Part shown: positions 17,119 to 27,392 of the stretch, piece after piece | How positions within the stretch are numbered: position 1 is the first letter of the stretch | Layout: each line of letters opens with the position of its first letter | From: Sinisalibacter lacisalsi | Lineage (GTDB): Bacteria; Pseudomonadota; Alphaproteobacteria; Rhodobacterales; Rhodobacteraceae | Direction: 5' to 3' | Assembly (NCBI RefSeq): GCF_014640115.1 | Contig: NZ_BMGI01000001.1 | Coordinates: 890,501 to 954,500 of the forward strand | DNA length: 64,000 nucleotides | Made by a program: the position numbers and the translations under genes | Notes under the pieces: generated by a model | The model's database searches: none | What the model saw: only the letters and a program-made list of their open reading frames with translations | What the model was told of the DNA's origin: nothing

Positions 17119-18575
17119 CCCACGATGCCCAACCCCAGGCCAGCCATTTCATCGACGGCGCCTATGCTGAGGATCCCGCCGGGGCCGAGATGGCGGTGAT
17201 CTACCCCGCCACCGGAGACCGGATCGCCACCCTGCACGAAGCCACCCCGGCGCTCGTCGAGCGCGCGCTGGCAAGCGCGAAGGCGGCGCAGCCGGCATGG
17301 GCGGCGATGAGCGGGATGGAGCGCGGCCGCATCCTGCGCCGCGCCGCCGACATCATCCGCGAGCGCAATCGCGCGCTTTCGGAGCTCGAAACCCTCGACA
17401 CCGGCAAGCCCCTGCAGGAAACCCTCGTCGCCGATGCCACCTCCGGGGCCGACGCGCTGGAGTATTTCGGCGGCCTCGCCGCCGGCCTCACCGGCGAGCA
17501 TATCCCGCTCGCGAACGGCGATTGGGCCTACACGCGGCGCGAGCCGCTTGGTGTCTGCGTCGGGATCGGGGCGTGGAACTATCCCACCCAGATCGCCTGC
17601 TGGAAGGCCGCGCCCGCGCTCGCGGTGGGCAACGCCATGGTGTTCAAACCCTCCGAGACCACGCCGCTTTCCACCCTGAAGCTGGCCGAGATCCTGACCG
17701 AGGCCGGGCTGCCGCCGGGGGTGTTCAACGTGGTGCAGGGCGCGGGCGAAGTGGGCGCCGCGCTGGTGACCGACCCGCGCGTCGCCAAGGTCTCGCTCAC
17801 CGGCTCGGTGCCCACCGGGCAGAAGGTCTATGCTGCCGCGGCGGCGGAGATGAAGCACGTCACCATGGAGCTTGGCGGCAAGTCCCCGATGCTGGTGTTC
17901 GACGACGCCGACCTCGACAACGCCGTGTCCGGCGCGATCCTGGGCAATTTCTACTCGTCGGGGCAGATCTGCACCAACGGCACGCGCGTTTTCGTGCAAC
18001 GCGGGATCAAGGAGGCCTTCCTTGCCCGTCTGGCCGAACGGCTGAGCGGCGCGGTGATGGGCGATCCGCTCGACGAGGCCACCAACTTCGGCCCGATGGT
18101 GAGCGAAGGCCAGATGAATATCGTGCTGAACTATGTCGCCAAGGGGGTCGAGGAGGGTGCGCGGCTCGTCACCGGCGGCCAGCGCGCCGACCGGCCGGGC
18201 TTCTTCGTCGAGCCCACGGTTTTTGCCGACGTCGCCGACGACATGGTGATCGCGCGCGAGGAGATCTTCGGCCCGGTGATGTGTGTGCTCGATTTCGACA
18301 CCGAGGAAGAGGCCATGGCCCGCGCCAACGCCACCGAATACGGCCTCGCGGCGGGGGTGTTCACCCGCGATATCCAGCGCGCGCACCGCGTGGCGGCGGG
18401 CTTCGAGGCGGGCACCTGCTGGATCAACTCCTACAACGACGCGCCGGTCGAGGTTCCCTTCGGCGGCACCAAGATGTCGGGCGTGGGGCGCGAGAACGGC
18501 CATGCCGCGATCGAGCATTATTCCGCGCTGAAATCGGTCTATGTGAGGATGGGCGATGTCGACGCGCCGTTCTGA
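17115..18575 (+). CDS. betB: Betaine aldehyde dehydrogenase
   Basis: A 486-residue NAD(P)-dependent enzyme that oxidises betaine aldehyde to glycine betaine, the second step of choline oxidation. The catalytic base Glu252 ([10 protein letters not shown]) and nucleophile Cys286 (GQICTNGTR) are in place and at the same numbers as in E. coli Bet[20 protein letters not shown] is the coenzyme-side segment, and the C-terminus carries [17 protein letters not shown]. It starts inside the betI stop codon, so the two are translationally coupled. betA follows after 137 bases that hold two G/C palindromes. Confidence 0.96.
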   Translation: MTHDAQPQASHFIDGAYAEDPAGAEMAVIYPATGDRIATLHEATPALVERALASAKAAQPAWAAMSGMERGRILRRAADIIRERNRALSELETLDTGKPLQETLVADATSGADALEYFGGLAAGLTGEHIPLANGDWAYTRREPLGVCVGIGAWNYPTQIACWKAAPALAVGNAMVFKPSETTPLSTLKLAEILTEAGLPPGVFNVVQGAGEVGAALVTDPRVAKVSLTGSVPTGQKVYAAAAAEMKHVTMELGGKSPMLVFDDADLDNAVSGAILGNFYSSGQICTNGTRVFVQRGIKEAFLARLAERLSGAVMGDPLDEATNFGPMVSEGQMNIVLNYVAKGVEEGARLVTGGQRADRPGFFVEPTVFADVADDMVIAREEIFGPVMCVLDFDTEEEAMARANATEYGLAAGVFTRDIQRAHRVAAGFEAGTCWINSYNDAPVEVPFGGTKMSGVGRENGHAAIEHYSALKSVYVRMGDVDAPF

Positions 18576-18615
18576 AGCGGTGGCCAAAGCCCATGCCCGG
18601 CCGGGTGCGGGGGGT

Positions 18616-18656
18616 GCCCCGGCGCGCGCCGGGGCGGCCGCGCCGCGCGCGCGGCG
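18616..18656. repeat. Two G/C-only palindromes between betB and betA
   Basis: GCCCCGGCGCGCGCCGGGGC at 18616-18635 and CGCCGCGCGCGCGGCG at 18641-18656 are both perfect palindromes. They lie in the 137-base gap inside the betIBA operon. They could form strong RNA hairpins that separate betB and betA expression or protect message ends. Neither has a T-run. Confidence 0.5.
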
Positions 18657-18712
18657 CGTTGGTCCCGCGTCCTGGAGCGGCGTTGAAACAGGCGGATCGC
18701 GGGGCGGGGTAG

Positions 18713-20362
18713 ATGCCGAGTGACTACGTTGTCGTCGGCTCGGGCAGCGCAGGTGCGGCGCTCGCCTTCCGGCTGGCCGAGGCCGGGCGCACCGTCACGG
18801 TGATCGAGGCGGGCGGCACCGACTGGGGCCCCTTCATTCAGATGCCCGCCGCCCTCTCCTACCCGATGAACATGAAGCGTTACGACTGGGGCTTCGAGAG
18901 CGAGCCGGAGCCGCAGTTGAACAACCGCCGCCTCGTGGTGCCGCGCGGCAAGGTGATCGGCGGCTCGTCCTCCGTCAACGGCATGGTCTGGGTGCGCGGC
19001 CACGCCCGCGACTATGATCACTGGGCCGAGCAGGGCGCGCGCGGCTGGGCTTATGCCGACGTTCTGCCCTATTTCCGCCGGATCGAGCATTGGCATGGGC
19101 CGCAGGCCTCCGATTGGCGCGGCGATAGCGGGCCGATGCACATCCGCCGGGCGCGGCAGTGGAACCCGCTGTTCCATGCCTTCGTCGAGGCCGGGCGGCA
19201 GGCGGGCTACCCGGTTACCGAGGATTACAACGGCCAGCAGCAGGAGGGTTTCGGCGCCTTCGACATGAGCGTGTGGAAGGGCCGGCGCTGGTCGACCGCC
19301 AACGCCTACCTGCGGCCCGCGCTGAAAACCGGGCGGGTGCGCCTCGTGCACGGCCATGCGCGGCGCGTGGTGTTCGAGGACGGGCGCGCCGTGGGGGTGG
19401 AGATCGCCCGCCGTGGCAAGGTCGAGACGATCCGCGCAGGCCGCGAGGTGGTGCTTTCGGCCTCGTCGATCAACACGCCCAAGCTTCTGATGCTCTCGGG
19501 CATCGGCCCCGCCGCGCATCTTGCCGAACACGGGATCGAGGTTCGGGCCGACCGCCCCGGCGTAGGGCAGAACCTGCAGGATCACCTCGAGGTCTACATC
19601 CAGTTCGCCGCCAGGAAGCCGATCACGCTCTTTCGCTACTGGAACCTCGTCGGCAAGGCGCTGATCGGGGCGCAATGGCTGTTCACCAGAACCGGCCACG
19701 GCGCGTCGAACCAGTTTGAGAGCTGCGGCTTCGTCCGTTCCGCGGCGGGGGTGGACTACCCCGACATCCAGTTTCACTTCCTGCCCATCGCGGTGCGTTA
19801 CGATGGCAGAGCCGCCGCCGAGGGTCACGGTTTCCAGGTGCACACCGGGCCGATGCGTTCGCCCTCGCGCGGCGCCGTCACCCTGCGCTCGGCCGATCCC
19901 GGCGCCCCGCCGGTGATCCGTTTCAACTACATGAGCCGCGAAGAGGACTGGCGCGATTTTCGCCGCGTGTTGCGGCTCACCCGCGAGATATTCGCCCAAC
20001 CCGCGATGGCCGAACATGTGCGCCACGAGATCCAGCCCGGCGCCGCCGCGCAGGACGACGCGGCCCTCGACGCCTTCATCCGCGAACACGCCGAAAGCGC
20101 CTACCACCCCTGCGGCACGGCGCGGATGGGGGCGGCGGACGATCCGATGGCGGTTGTCGACCCCGAATGCCAGGTGATCGGGGTCGAGGGGCTGCGCGTG
20201 GCCGACAGCTCGGTCTTTCCGCGCGTCACCAACGGCAACACCAACGCCCCCTCGATCCTCGTGGGCGAGAAGGCGGCCGACCTTATCCTCGGCCGCGCAC
20301 CGCTGCCGCGCGACGAGCGCGCGCCCTGGATCCACAAGGCATGGCAAACCGCGCAGAGGTAG
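18713..20362 (+). CDS. betA: Choline dehydrogenase
   Basis: A 549-residue GMC-family flavoenzyme that oxidises choline to betaine aldehyde and passes electrons to the membrane chain. The FAD-binding [17 protein letters not shown] is at the N-terminus, followed by the GMC signature [20 protein letters not shown]. The C-terminal active-site region shows [12 protein letters not shown] (catalytic His) and [20 protein letters not shown] (catalytic Asn). Length agrees with E. coli BetA. It is the last gene of the bet operon, and with BetB it completes synthesis of the osmoprotectant glycine betaine. Confidence 0.95.
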   Translation: MPSDYVVVGSGSAGAALAFRLAEAGRTVTVIEAGGTDWGPFIQMPAALSYPMNMKRYDWGFESEPEPQLNNRRLVVPRGKVIGGSSSVNGMVWVRGHARDYDHWAEQGARGWAYADVLPYFRRIEHWHGPQASDWRGDSGPMHIRRARQWNPLFHAFVEAGRQAGYPVTEDYNGQQQEGFGAFDMSVWKGRRWSTANAYLRPALKTGRVRLVHGHARRVVFEDGRAVGVEIARRGKVETIRAGREVVLSASSINTPKLLMLSGIGPAAHLAEHGIEVRADRPGVGQNLQDHLEVYIQFAARKPITLFRYWNLVGKALIGAQWLFTRTGHGASNQFESCGFVRSAAGVDYPDIQFHFLPIAVRYDGRAAAEGHGFQVHTGPMRSPSRGAVTLRSADPGAPPVIRFNYMSREEDWRDFRRVLRLTREIFAQPAMAEHVRHEIQPGAAAQDDAALDAFIREHAESAYHPCGTARMGAADDPMAVVDPECQVIGVEGLRVADSSVFPRVTNGNTNAPSILVGEKAADLILGRAPLPRDERAPWIHKAWQTAQR

Positions 20363-20477
20363 AGCGCCGGGCCGGGGGAAAGCGGCCAAACCCGGGCGCG
20401 GTTTGATCGGGGTCAAGGGCGGGGTGAGTCCGGCGCCCTAGGCTGGGGGCAACCTGAAGAAATGGAGGATCCAGCCG

Positions 20478-20714
20478 ATGACCGATATGCCGCACGAACT
20501 GCCTGAAGAGTTCCCCGAATACGCCGAGAAAATGGAGGCCTTGCGGGCCAACGACGGCGCTTTCGCGAAGCTCTATGACGACTACCACGAGGTCAACCGC
20601 AAGGTGCTCGAAGCCGAGACGCTCGAACGCCCAACCGACCATTTCCACGAGGAAGAAATGAAAAAGGAGCGCGCGCACCTCAAGGACGAGATCTACAAGG
20701 CGCTCACCGCCTGA
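20478..20714 (+). CDS. YdcH/DUF465-family small protein
   Basis: A 78-residue, highly charged, all-helical protein. It has the DUF465 layout of two helices: FAKLYDDYHEVNRKVLEAE followed by HFHEEEMKKERAHLKDEIY. The start at 20478 follows GGAGGATCC at a good distance. Members are common in proteobacteria, and their function is unknown. It is a single-gene unit that converges on the CoxG-like gene across a perfect hairpin. Confidence 0.88.
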   Translation: MTDMPHELPEEFPEYAEKMEALRANDGAFAKLYDDYHEVNRKVLEAETLERPTDHFHEEEMKKERAHLKDEIYKALTA

Positions 20715-20735
20715 CGGAATGCCCGCAGCAGATCA

Positions 20736-20766
20736 CCGGCCCCGCACCTTCCCGGCGCGGGGCCGG
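20736..20766. terminator. Hairpin between convergent genes
   Basis: CCGGCCCCGC (20736-20745) pairs perfectly with GCGGGGCCGG (20757-20766) across an 11-base loop. It lies in the 59 bases between the YdcH-like and CoxG-like stop codons, so it could terminate both directions. Confidence 0.65.
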
Positions 20767-20773
20767 TTCGCGT

Positions 20774-21250
20774 TCAGCCGGGCTGGCTGGCGGTTTCATC
20801 CTCGTCACCGGTGCCTTCCACCTCGGCCTGGAATTGCTCGAAGAAGGCATCGACCATCTTGCGCGCGAAACCGTGGATGATCCGGTTGCCGAGCTGGGCC
20901 AGCTTGCCGCCCACCTTGGCGTCGACATCATAGAACAATTCGACCCCGCCGTCGGTGTCTTCGAGCCAGACCTTGGCCACGCCCTTGGCGAAACCGGCCA
21001 CGCCGCCCTTGCCTTCGCCCGAGATGGTGTAGCTCTCCAGCTCGACGATATCCGCAAGCGTCACCGCGCCCTTGAAGGTGGCTTTCACCGGGCCGACCTT
21101 CTGCTTCACCACCGCCTCGAACCCGTCCTCGGGGCTGCCGGTGAGCTCCTCGCAGCCGGGAATGCAGGCGCGCAGCGTGTCGGCGGAATTGAGATGCGCC
21201 CAGATCGTGGCGCGGTCGGCCGCGATGACGCGGCTGCCGGACAGTTCCAT
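20774..21250 (-). CDS. CoxG/SRPBCC-family protein (carbon monoxide dehydrogenase subunit G-like)
   Basis: A 158-residue protein with the START/SRPBCC fold. It opens MELSGSRVIAADRATIWAHL, then ADTLRACIPGCEELTGSPED, the CoxG pattern. Classic CoxG proteins recruit CO dehydrogenase or other molybdenum hydroxylases to the membrane, but those are coded beside coxSLM, and no such genes are here. It may instead be a stand-alone lipid- or ligand-binding protein. The C-terminus (VEGTGDEDETASQPG) is acidic and disordered, lacking the hydrophobic anchor of membrane-bound CoxG. Confidence 0.85.
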   Translation of the reverse strand: MELSGSRVIAADRATIWAHLNSADTLRACIPGCEELTGSPEDGFEAVVKQKVGPVKATFKGAVTLADIVELESYTISGEGKGGVAGFAKGVAKVWLEDTDGGVELFYDVDAKVGGKLAQLGNRIIHGFARKMVDAFFEQFQAEVEGTGDEDETASQPG

Positions 21251-21314
21251 CTTGTCTCTCCCTGAGGTGTTTTTTCCAAGACTAGGAGTGAACGGCGCAG
21301 GCGTAAAGCGCGTG

Positions 21315-22706
21315 TTAGCGGTCTACCTCGTAGGGCAGAACGCCCCGCGCGTCGGGGTCGATCCGCAGCTTGCGTTCGAGCGGCGGCACCGAACGCTGAT
21401 GGCAATCGGCGCGCTCGCAGATCCGGCAGGAAATGCCGATCGGCTCGAAGGCGGCGGCGTTGGTGATGTCGAGATCGTCGGCATAGACGAGGTGCTCGGC
21501 GTGCTTCACCTCGCAGCCCAGCGCGATGGCGAAACGCCGGGTCGGCGCGGCGAAGCTGCCACCGGTTTTCGACACGTCGCGCGCGAGCGAGATATAGCGC
21601 ACGCCGTCCGGCGTCTGCGCGAGCTGGCGCAGAAAGCGCGTCGGCGTTTCGAAGGCGCGGTGGACGTTCCACAGCGGGCAGGCCCCGCCGAAGCGGGCGA
21701 ATTGCAGCCGCGTGGCGGAATGGCGCTTGGTGATCGTGCCGGCCTGGTCGACGCGGACGAAGAAGAACGGGATGCCCTTCGCGCCCGGGCGCTGCATCGT
21801 GCTCAGCCGGTGCGCCACCTGCTCGATCGAAGCGCCGAACAGATCGGCGAGGCGTTCGAGATCGTGGCGGGTGTCGCGCGCGGCGTCGAGGAAGCGGGCG
21901 TAGGGCAGGAGCGCCGCGCCGGCAAAGTAATTGGCCAGCCCGATCTTCGCGATGCTGCGCGCCTCGTCCGACTGGAACCGGGCGAGATCGAGCGTCGCCT
22001 CGAGCAGGTCGTCCTGGGTCAGCAACGCGACCTGGTGCAGCAATTGAAAGCGCCTGGTCGAGGGCGGCGAATAGGTTGACAGCGCCAGCCGCCCGGCCTC
22101 GCGGTCGAGCCCGCGCACGCGGTGCGATTGTGTCACCTCGACGCTTATGCCGAGGCCGCCGAGTGCCGCGACGGCGGCCGCCTGCGGGTCGCCCGCGCGC
22201 ACGAAGTGTTCGGCGGCGCGGTCGACCGCGTCGATGTAGTTGTCGCAGTAATGGAAGAAGTCGCGCACCTCCTCCCATGGGCTCGCCTGCACCCGCGCGC
22301 CGTCACGCCCCAGTGCCTCGTCGAGCGAGGCGAGTTGCTCGCGGCCCTGGGCATAGGCGCGGTGCAGTTCGAGAAAGGCGCGCGCCAGCGCGGGCGCGTT
22401 CGAGGCAACAAGCCTCAGGTCGGCCACCGGCGGCGTGGCGTCGGCGAAGACCGGGTCGGCCAGCGCCTCGCGCATGTCGGTGACGATCCGCTCGGCATCG
22501 CCGGTCGAAAGCTCGGCCACGTCGAAGCCGAATTCCTGCGCCAGCGCCAGCACCACGCCGGTCGAGACCGGGCGGTTGTTGTTCTCCATCTGGTTGAGAT
22601 AGGGCAGGCTGACGCCGAGCTTTTCGGCGAAGGCCTTTTGCGTCAGCCCGAGCCGCGCCCGCGTTTCGCGCAGCTTCACCCCGGCATAGAGCTTTTGCGT
22701 GGCCAT
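21315..22706 (-). CDS. RamB/PrpR/ScfR-type short-chain acyl-responsive regulator
   Basis: A 463-residue regulator. The XRE helix-turn-helix (about 12-66: LRETRARLGLTQKAFAEKLG, SLPYLNQMENNNRPVS) is followed by a long ligand domain. The C-terminus holds the family cysteines, GGACPLWNVHRAF and ISCRICERADCHQRSVP; in Mycobacterium PrpR the matching region binds an iron-sulfur cluster and propionyl-CoA. Relatives control glyoxylate-cycle, acetate or propionate genes. The ATG at 22706 follows AAGGGAGG. Two TTTGCAAA boxes lie just upstream, so autoregulation is likely. No target metabolic gene is adjacent. Confidence 0.88.
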   Translation of the reverse strand: MATQKLYAGVKLRETRARLGLTQKAFAEKLGVSLPYLNQMENNNRPVSTGVVLALAQEFGFDVAELSTGDAERIVTDMREALADPVFADATPPVADLRLVASNAPALARAFLELHRAYAQGREQLASLDEALGRDGARVQASPWEEVRDFFHYCDNYIDAVDRAAEHFVRAGDPQAAAVAALGGLGISVEVTQSHRVRGLDREAGRLALSTYSPPSTRRFQLLHQVALLTQDDLLEATLDLARFQSDEARSIAKIGLANYFAGAALLPYARFLDAARDTRHDLERLADLFGASIEQVAHRLSTMQRPGAKGIPFFFVRVDQAGTITKRHSATRLQFARFGGACPLWNVHRAFETPTRFLRQLAQTPDGVRYISLARDVSKTGGSFAAPTRRFAIALGCEVKHAEHLVYADDLDITNAAAFEPIGISCRICERADCHQRSVPPLERKLRIDPDARGVLPYEVDR

Positions 22707-22717
22707 CGGCGCCTCCC

Positions 22718-22747
22718 TTTGCAAACACAGCTTCTAGCCTTTGCAAA
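22718..22747 (-). promoter_or_regulatory. Paired TTTGCAAA boxes, probable autoregulatory operator
   Basis: Perfect palindromes TTTGCAAA occur at 22718-22725 and 22740-22747, 22 bases apart (two helical turns). RamB of Corynebacterium, a relative of the gene starting at 22706, binds a site ending CTTTGCAAA. The left box overlaps the ribosome-binding region and the right box lies where promoter elements would be. Confidence 0.65.
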
Positions 22748-22780
22748 AAGGTCCGTCCAGTGGCCGGTCCGGTGCCGGGT

Positions 22781-23878
<1,098 letters not shown>

Positions 23879-23947
23879 CTCGCTCTCCTCGCATTGGTTC
23901 GGCGCCTTCTATGCGGATTGGCAGGGCTTAGCAACAAGCCCCCTGCG

Positions 23948-24012
23948 CTTCTTGGGTCCACAAATACCTCGGGGGTGAGCCCGGAACGGGCGAGGGGGCA
24001 GAGCCCCCTTCC
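23948..24012 (+). repeat. Intergenic repeat element, copy B
   Basis: CTTCTTGGGTCCACAAATAC and CTCGGGGG are followed, after a variable spacer, by GAGGGGGCAGAGCCCCCTTCC. This copy lies between the divergent ychF and trpA, about 80 bases before the trpA start. That position does not fit a terminator role, unlike copies A and C. Confidence 0.75.
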
Positions 24013-24093
24013 GACACCCGCCAGCGCGCGCGCCGCTTGATTTTCCCGCGCCCCTGTCGCAAACCGCTGGAGACCGACGGAAGGGATACCGCA

Positions 24094-24885
24094 ATGACTC
24101 GCATCGACGCCAAGTTCGCCCAGCTCAGGGCCGAGGAAAAAAAGGCCTTTGTCGCCTACATCATGGCGGGCGATCCCGATTTCGACAGCTCGATGGAGGT
24201 GCTGCGCGGCCTGCCCGCGGCCGGTGTCGACGTGATCGAGCTTGGCATCCCCTTCACCGACCCGATGGCCGACGGGCCGACGATCCAGCTTGCCGGCCAG
24301 CGCGCGCTCGAGGCGGGGCAGACCCTGCAGAAGACGCTCGACATGGCCGCCGCCTTCCGCGAGGCCGACGATACCACCCCGATCGTGCTGATGGGCTACT
24401 ACAACCCGATCTATAATCGCGGCGTCGACAAGTTCCTCGAAGATGCCAGCGCCGCCGGCATCGACGGGCTGATCATCGTCGATCTGCCGCCGGAGGAAGA
24501 CGACGAGCTGTGCATCCCGGCGCAGAAGGCCGGGCTCAACTTCATCCGCCTCGCCACGCCCACCACCGACGACAAGCGCCTGCCCAAGGTGCTCACCAAC
24601 ACCTCCGGCTTTCTCTACTACGTCTCGATCACCGGCATCACCGGCGCCGCCGAGGCGCAGGCGGGCGACGTGCGCCCCGAGGTGGCGCGGATCAAGGCGC
24701 ATACCGATCTGCCGGTGATCGTCGGCTTCGGGATCAAGACGCCGGGCGCCGCCGAGGAAATCGCGAGTGTTGCCGATGGCGTCGTGGTGGGATCGGCCAT
24801 TGTCGACCTGATCGGCAAGGGAAAATCCCCCGCCGAGGTGCTCGATTTCGTGCGTGGTCTCGCCGAGGGCGCACACCGGGCCTGA
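24094..24885 (+). CDS. trpA: Tryptophan synthase alpha subunit
   Basis: A 263-residue TIM-barrel enzyme that cleaves indole-3-glycerol phosphate to indole and glyceraldehyde 3-phosphate; the indole passes to TrpB. The catalytic Glu ([13 protein letters not shown]) and Asp ([17 protein letters not shown]) are present, as are [14 protein letters not shown] and the phosphate-binding [13 protein letters not shown]. The ATG at 24094 follows AAGGGA; the frame is open to 24037 without a better start. trpB is not adjacent, as in some other alphaproteobacteria where the genes are split. Confidence 0.95.
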   Translation: MTRIDAKFAQLRAEEKKAFVAYIMAGDPDFDSSMEVLRGLPAAGVDVIELGIPFTDPMADGPTIQLAGQRALEAGQTLQKTLDMAAAFREADDTTPIVLMGYYNPIYNRGVDKFLEDASAAGIDGLIIVDLPPEEDDELCIPAQKAGLNFIRLATPTTDDKRLPKVLTNTSGFLYYVSITGITGAAEAQAGDVRPEVARIKAHTDLPVIVGFGIKTPGAAEEIASVADGVVVGSAIVDLIGKGKSPAEVLDFVRGLAEGAHRA

Positions 24886-24893
24886 GCCGCGCG

Positions 24894-25340
24894 TTACGCC
24901 CGCGCCTTGATCAGGTGGTTGCCGATATAGCTCGCCACCTTCTCGCCGTGCTGGTTGACCACGTCATGGCGGATGCGCACGCGCCCCCGGTCGGGCCGCG
25001 AGCGCGAACGCTCGGCGGTTACCACTTCCGCCTCCACGTGGATCGCGTCGCCGGGGAATACCGGCTTGAACCAGCGCACCTCGTCCATCCCCGAGGCGCC
25101 CATCGAGGCCTCGTCCCAGATGCCCGCCGCCATCGACAGGTTGAAGGCCACCAGCAGCGTCTGCCAGCCGCTCGCGATCAGCGCCCCGAAATGGCTGGCC
25201 CGGGCGGCATCCTCGTCGAGGTGGAACTCCTGCGGGTCCCAGTCGCGGGCGAAATCCACCACTTCCTCGCGCGTCAGCGCGCGGGACCCGGTGCTGAAGC
25301 AAAAGCCGACGGGAAGGTCTTCGAAATATCTCTGCGTCAT
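24894..25340 (-). CDS. MaoC-family (R)-specific enoyl-CoA hydratase-like protein
   Basis: A 148-residue hot-dog-fold protein. The hydratase motif is visible: FARDWDPQEFHLDEDAARAS, then HFGALIASGWQT, with the Asp and His positioned as the catalytic pair. Such enzymes hydrate trans-2-enoyl-CoA or mesaconyl-type CoA esters. The gene overlaps the stop/start of the ZIP transporter gene (ATGA), so they form a two-gene operon, although no shared pathway is evident. The precise acyl substrate is unknown. Confidence 0.87.
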   Translation of the reverse strand: MTQRYFEDLPVGFCFSTGSRALTREEVVDFARDWDPQEFHLDEDAARASHFGALIASGWQTLLVAFNLSMAAGIWDEASMGASGMDEVRWFKPVFPGDAIHVEAEVVTAERSRSRPDRGRVRIRHDVVNQHGEKVASYIGNHLIKARA

Positions 25341-26113
25341 CCTGCCAGCACCACGTCGAGAAACATCATCAGGATCAGCCCGGCGAGCAGGCCCACGGTG
25401 GCGCTGTCCTGGTGGCCGTTGCGGTGCGTCTCGGGCACGATCTCGTGTGAAATGATATAGAGCATCGCGCCGGCCGAGAAGGTCAGCCCCCAAGGCAGGA
25501 GTTGCGACGACACGCTGACCGCCGCCGCGCCGACGAAACCGCCCGCCGCCTCCACCAGTCCGCTCAACGCGGTGACAAGGAAGGCCTTAAGGCGCGAGTA
25601 TCCGAGCCCGATCAGGGCAACGGCCACGGCCAGCCCTTCTGGAACGTCCTGCAGCGAGATCCCGGTCATCACCGAAAGCCCCTGCGGGGCATTGCCGGTG
25701 CCGAAGGCGACGCCGATCGAAAGGCCCTCGGGAATGTTGTGAATGGTGATGGCGATCACGAACAGCCAGATCCGCGCGATCCGGCCCGCGTCGGCGCCCT
25801 CGCGCCCGGTCTTGAAATGCTCGTGCGGCAGCGCCTTGTCGAGCCCCCAGACGAAGGTGGCGCCGAGCGCGATGCCGAACCCGGCCACCGCCGCCGCGAT
25901 CGGCAGCGAGCCATAGATCTCCTCCGCCACGTCGATCCCCGGCAGGATCAGCGAGAAGAAGGAGGCCGAGAGCATCACCCCGGCCGCGAAGCCGAGGGTG
26001 GTGTCGGTCCACTGCTGGTTCATCCGCTTGCCGAAGACCGCCGGCAGCGCGCCCAGCGCGGTGGCGAGCGCGGCGACGACCCCGCCGAGCGTTCCCATCA
26101 GGATCGGTGTCAT
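25337..26113 (-). CDS. ZIP-family metal transporter (GufA-like)
   Basis: A 258-residue inner-membrane transporter with about eight helices. The ZIP metal site is in the paired central helices: ITIHNIPEGLSIGVAFGTG and GISLQDVPEGLAVAVALIG. A charged loop with ALPHEHFKTGRE lies between helices three and four. ZIP proteins import zinc, iron or other divalent metals; the second motif has Gln where many members have His, so metal preference is uncertain. It is the first gene of a pair with the MaoC-type hydratase and is divergent from lldD. Confidence 0.88.
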   Translation of the reverse strand: MTPILMGTLGGVVAALATALGALPAVFGKRMNQQWTDTTLGFAAGVMLSASFFSLILPGIDVAEEIYGSLPIAAAVAGFGIALGATFVWGLDKALPHEHFKTGREGADAGRIARIWLFVIAITIHNIPEGLSIGVAFGTGNAPQGLSVMTGISLQDVPEGLAVAVALIGLGYSRLKAFLVTALSGLVEAAGGFVGAAAVSVSSQLLPWGLTFSAGAMLYIISHEIVPETHRNGHQDSATVGLLAGLILMMFLDVVLAG

Positions 26114-26228
26114 CGGTTTCCCTTTTTCGAACGGCGCGAGACTGTGGCAATCGCGTGCCGCCCGCAAGCCCGTTTCGCTTGCGCCGCCGCACGCCGCTTG
26201 GCAAAACCGGCGTGTCAAGGAGAAGCAC

Positions 26229-27392
26229 ATGCCCGTCATCACCAATATCGACGATCTGCACCGCATCTATCGCCGCCGCGTGCCGAAGATGTTCTATGAT
26301 TATTGCGAGACGGGGAGCTGGACCGAGCAGACCTTCCGCGAAAACACCTCCGACTTCTCGCAGATCCGGCTGCGTCAGCGGGTGGCGGTCGACATGACGA
26401 ACCGCTCGACGCGCAGCACGATGATCGGGCAGGAGGTGGCGATGCCGGTGGCGCTGGCGCCGGTGGGGCTGACAGGTATGCAGCACGCCGATGGCGAGAT
26501 CAAGGCCGCCCGCGCGGCCGAGAAGTTCGGCGTGCCCTTCACCCTCACCACGATGTCGATCTGTTCGATCGAGGACGTGGCCGAGCACACCGAGAAGCCG
26601 TTCTGGTTCCAGCTCTACGTGATGCGCGACGAGGATTTCCTGCGCCGGATCATCCAGCGCGCCAAGGACGCGGGCGTTTCGGCGCTGGTGGTGACGCTCG
26701 ATCTGCAGATGCTCGGCCAGCGCCACAAGGATATCAAGAACGGCCTCTCCGCCCCGCCGAAGCCGACGCTGGCCAACATGATCAACCTCTCGACCAAGTG
26801 GCGCTGGGGGCTGGGCATGCTGGGCACGAAGCGCCGCGCGTTCGGCAATATCGTCGGCCATGTCGAGGGGGTCAGTGATCCGTCGAACCTGATGGCCTGG
26901 ACGGCGGAGCAGTTCGATCCCCGGCTCGACTGGTCGAAGATCGAGGCGATCCGCGACATGTGGGGCGGCAAGCTGATCCTCAAGGGCATCATGGAGCCCG
27001 AGGACGCGGTGATGGCGGCGAAGATCGGTGCCGACGCGATCGTGGTGTCGAACCACGGCGGGCGGCAACTCGATGGCGCGGTTTCCTCGATCCGCGCGCT
27101 GGAACCGGTGCTCGACGCCGTCGGCGACAAGATCGAAGTCTGGCTCGACAGCGGTATCCGCTCGGGGCAGGACGTGCTCAAGGCGGTGGCGATGGGCGCC
27201 AGGGGCACGATGATCGGGCGGGCCTATATCTACGCGCTCGGGGCGATGGGCGAGGCCGGGGTGACGAAGGCGCTCGAGGTGATCCATACCGAGCTCGACA
27301 AGTCGATGGCCTTCTGTGGTCATCGCGATATCACGCAAGTGACCCGCGATATCCTGCGCGTGCCGCGCGGCTTCTCGGGCGACTGGGACTGA
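26229..27392 (+). CDS. lldD: FMN-dependent L-lactate dehydrogenase (alpha-hydroxy-acid oxidising protein)
   Basis: A 387-residue TIM-barrel flavoprotein. The N-terminal FYDYCETGSWTEQTFRENTS and ALAPVGLTGMQHADGEI are typical of the L-lactate dehydrogenase branch. The active-site His and Arg lie in VVSNHGGRQLDGAVSSI, and LDSGIRSGQDVLKAVAMGAR closes the FMN phosphate site. It oxidises L-lactate to pyruvate and feeds quinones; another 2-hydroxy acid is possible. Its stop codon overlaps the next start (TGATG). Confidence 0.9.
   Translation: MPVITNIDDLHRIYRRRVPKMFYDYCETGSWTEQTFRENTSDFSQIRLRQRVAVDMTNRSTRSTMIGQEVAMPVALAPVGLTGMQHADGEIKAARAAEKFGVPFTLTTMSICSIEDVAEHTEKPFWFQLYVMRDEDFLRRIIQRAKDAGVSALVVTLDLQMLGQRHKDIKNGLSAPPKPTLANMINLSTKWRWGLGMLGTKRRAFGNIVGHVEGVSDPSNLMAWTAEQFDPRLDWSKIEAIRDMWGGKLILKGIMEPEDAVMAAKIGADAIVVSNHGGRQLDGAVSSIRALEPVLDAVGDKIEVWLDSGIRSGQDVLKAVAMGARGTMIGRAYIYALGAMGEAGVTKALEVIHTELDKSMAFCGHRDITQVTRDILRVPRGFSGDWD

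Noticed and set aside
20774-21250. Reading the CoxG-like gene as proof of carbon monoxide oxidation.
   Set aside because: No coxSML or accessory cox genes are near, and the C-terminal membrane anchor is missing.
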